Source: Gemmatimonadota bacterium
Lineage (GTDB): Bacteria; Gemmatimonadota; Gemmatimonadetes; Gemmatimonadales; Gemmatimonadaceae
Length of the DNA: 64,000 nucleotides
Direction: 5' to 3'
Assembly (NCBI GenBank): GCA_021299375.1
Contig: JAJTGR010000040.1
Coordinates: forward strand, 23,884-87,883
In this document: piece after piece, positions 62,597 through 64,000 of the stretch
Layout of the letters: each line of letters begins with the position of its first letter
Numbering within the stretch: the first letter of the stretch is position 1
Translations under genes and position numbers: made by a program
Notes under the pieces: generated by a model
Database searches by the model: none
What the model was told of the DNA's origin: nothing
Seen by the model: only the letters and a program-made list of their open reading frames with translations

Positions 62597-63280
62597 TCAG
62601 CCCTGCTTCCGCACGAAGACGATGCCGTTCGTCGGCCCCGCCACGCTGCCGCGCAGATAAATGAGGTTGCGCTCCGTATCGATCTTCTCGACACGGATGC
62701 TGAGTGCCGTATGCTGCGCCGCGCCGTAATGGCCGGGCATCTTCTTGCCCTTGATGACGCGCGACGGATCGGTGCCGGCGCCAATGGAGCCGGGCTTGCG
62801 GTGCTTGGTGTTGCCGTGCGTGTTCGGACCGCCGCCGAAGCCGTGACGCTTCACGACACCCTGGAACCCACGCCCCTTCGACGTGCCCGTCACCTTGACG
62901 CGCTCGCCCGGGGTGAAAATGTCGACGGTGATCGTGTCACCGATGTTGTACGACGGCACGTCGGCAGGCTTGCCGGGCGCGTCGTCGAGACGGAAGCTCT
63001 TGAGGACCGCCGGCGGTGCCTCGAGCCCCGCCTTCCGGGCGTGCCCAACCTCCGCCTTCGTGGCGCGATGCCCCTTGGGCGTCCGCTCCCCCTTCTTGTT
63101 CGGGCGCGCGACCCGCTGCGCCCCATATCCGAGCTCCACCGCCGCGAACCCTGCCTGATCCGCCGTGGTCACCTTCGTGACGGGGTTGGGCGTGGCCTCC
63201 ACCACGGTGCAGGGCACCTGCTGCCCCTGCTCGTTGAACAGCTGGGTCATGCCCAGCTTCTTGCCGATGATGCCGATCAT
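62597..63280 (-). CDS. rplC: Ribosomal protein L3
   Basis: 227-aa protein. MIGIIGKKLGMTQLFNEQGQQVPCTVVEA and GRGFQGVVKRHGFGGGPNTHGNTKHRKPGSIGAGTDPSRVIKGKKMPGHYG are diagnostic, including the loop reaching the peptidyl-transferase centre. A 105-bp spacer with hairpins separates it from rpsJ. Confidence 0.98.
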   Translation of the reverse strand: MIGIIGKKLGMTQLFNEQGQQVPCTVVEATPNPVTKVTTADQAGFAAVELGYGAQRVARPNKKGERTPKGHRATKAEVGHARKAGLEAPPAVLKSFRLDDAPGKPADVPSYNIGDTITVDIFTPGERVKVTGTSKGRGFQGVVKRHGFGGGPNTHGNTKHRKPGSIGAGTDPSRVIKGKKMPGHYGAAQHTALSIRVEKIDTERNLIYLRGSVAGPTNGIVFVRKQG

Positions 63281-63385
63281 GAATGACTCACTCCGTACGA
63301 GTCGCGGGAGGCCCGAGGGCCTCGCCGTTGGACTGTGGATCGTGTCGCCCTGTGCAACACGGTCTGTACTGCGTCCTGCGTCCTG
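63281..63385 (-). promoter_or_regulatory. Structured leader between rpsJ and rplC
   Basis: A 105-bp spacer in an otherwise tightly packed operon. On the minus strand it shows a tandem GGACGCA pair, a CGTGT/ACACG stem, a stable GAGGCC-CTCG-GGCCTC hairpin, and GACTC/GAGTC arms just before the rplC start. It could be an untranslated control element or processing site; no known r-protein leader is recognised. Confidence 0.4.
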
Positions 63386-63694
63386 CTACTCCACCTTGAT
63401 TTCGACGTCCACGCCGGCGGGGAGATCGAGCTTGGTCAGCGCGTCCACCGTCCCGGCCCGTGAATCGAGGATGTCGATCACGCGCTTGTGCGTCTTCAGT
63501 TCGAACTGCTCGCGCGACTTCTTGTCCACGTGCGGCGAGCGCAGCACGGTCCAGCGCTGCGTCTTGGTCGGCAGCGGGATCGGACCCGACACCGACGCGC
63601 CGGTCTTCTCGGCGGTGCGGACGATGTCCGCCGACGCCTGGTCGATCACAGCGTGGTCAAAAGCCTTGAGGCGAATGCGAATGCGGCCAGCCAT
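63386..63694 (-). CDS. rpsJ: Ribosomal protein S10 / NusE
   Basis: 102-aa protein of the small subunit that also acts in transcription antitermination as Nus[73 protein letters not shown] is complete and typical. ATG 63694 has a small hairpin (63699-63713) immediately upstream. Confidence 0.98.
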   Translation of the reverse strand: MAGRIRIRLKAFDHAVIDQASADIVRTAEKTGASVSGPIPLPTKTQRWTVLRSPHVDKKSREQFELKTHKRVIDILDSRAGTVDALTKLDLPAGVDVEIKVE

Positions 63695-63768
63695 CAGAGT
63701 TCCGAGTAGGAACCGTCTGCGTCGCGGGCGCCGGCGGATGACCGGCCCCCGCGATCAGACAGTTCTGG
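63695..63768 (-). promoter_or_regulatory. Hairpins between tuf and rpsJ
   Basis: On the minus strand a strong stem TCGCGGG...CCCGCGA encloses GCCGG/CCGGC, with outer GTCTG/CAGAC pairing. A second small hairpin GTTCC-TACTC-GGAAC (63699-63713) ends 4 nt before the rpsJ start and could mask its ribosome-binding site. No U-tract follows, so this is more likely a processing or regulatory element than a terminator. Confidence 0.4.

Positions 63769-64000
<232 letters not shown>

Overview
The window is about 64 kb of very GC-rich, densely packed bacterial chromosome. It most resembles a Gemmatimonadota (Gemmatimonas-like) genome. This placement is an inference from gene content: a TonB-dependent receptor with an N-terminal carboxypeptidase-regulatory-like domain, a large secreted BNR/VPS10-type beta-propeller protein, many lipoproteins, a single-chain glycyl-tRNA synthetase, an LL-diaminopimelate-type aminotransferase, and many 4-bp ATGA/GTGA gene overlaps. 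No rRNA, tRNA, CRISPR array, IS element or phage was recognised.

Layout. 1-1.1 kb: murein recycling genes (anmK partial, murQ). 1.2-6.8 kb: outer-membrane-like protein, gamma-glutamyltransferase, glycine-zipper lipoprotein, ABC half-exporter. 6.8-11.3 kb: a minus-strand redox/electrophile-stress operon (unknown acidic protein, Fur-family regulator, CcdA, KefF/G-like reductase, KefB/C-like antiporter), divergent from a YceI gene. 12.1-20.2 kb: minus-strand housekeeping genes (aminotransferase, PriA, dipeptide epimerase, Ser/Thr kinase, CorA, HDAC-like deacetylase). 20.3-30.4 kb: a minus-strand MoxR/DUF58/BatA-like/DUF4175-like/DUF4159 membrane operon. It is preceded by a ubiquitin-like small protein, a 115-aa unknown, a GAF protein that looks like a degenerate histidine kinase, and an SDR enzyme.

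30.6-34.6 kb (+): a beta-propeller phytase lipoprotein overlapping a TonB-dependent receptor, which suggests capture of inositol phosphates or released phosphate. 34.6-46.4 kb (-): small lipoprotein, VPS10/BNR protein, glycyl-tRNA synthetase with an apparent frameshift, YpdA-like reductase, PurA, DUF456 protein, aldolase of the DapA/HOGA family, PilT-like ATPase, TrpS. 46.5-49.4 kb (+): inositol monophosphatase-family enzyme, bifunctional FtcD, lipoprotein. 49.4-50.8 kb: VOC protein and a decayed AraC-type regulator.

50.9-64 kb (-): the complete S10-spc ribosomal protein block in the order tuf, rpsJ, rplC, rplD, rplW, rplB, rpsS, rplV, rpsC, rplP, rpmC, rpsQ, rplN, rplX, rplE, rpsN, rpsH, rplF, rplR, rpsE, rpmD, rplO, secY, adk, map. 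Unusual points are long low-complexity N-terminal extensions on S5 and L5, and the absence of the usual infA/rpmJ/rpsM continuation after map.

The most unusual candidates are the MoxR operon with its ubiquitin-like and pseudo-kinase partners, the GlyRS frameshift, the AraC pseudogene, the Fur-ccdA-kef operon with a palindrome in its divergent control region, and the r-protein extensions. All functional calls rest on reading motifs; no database search was possible.
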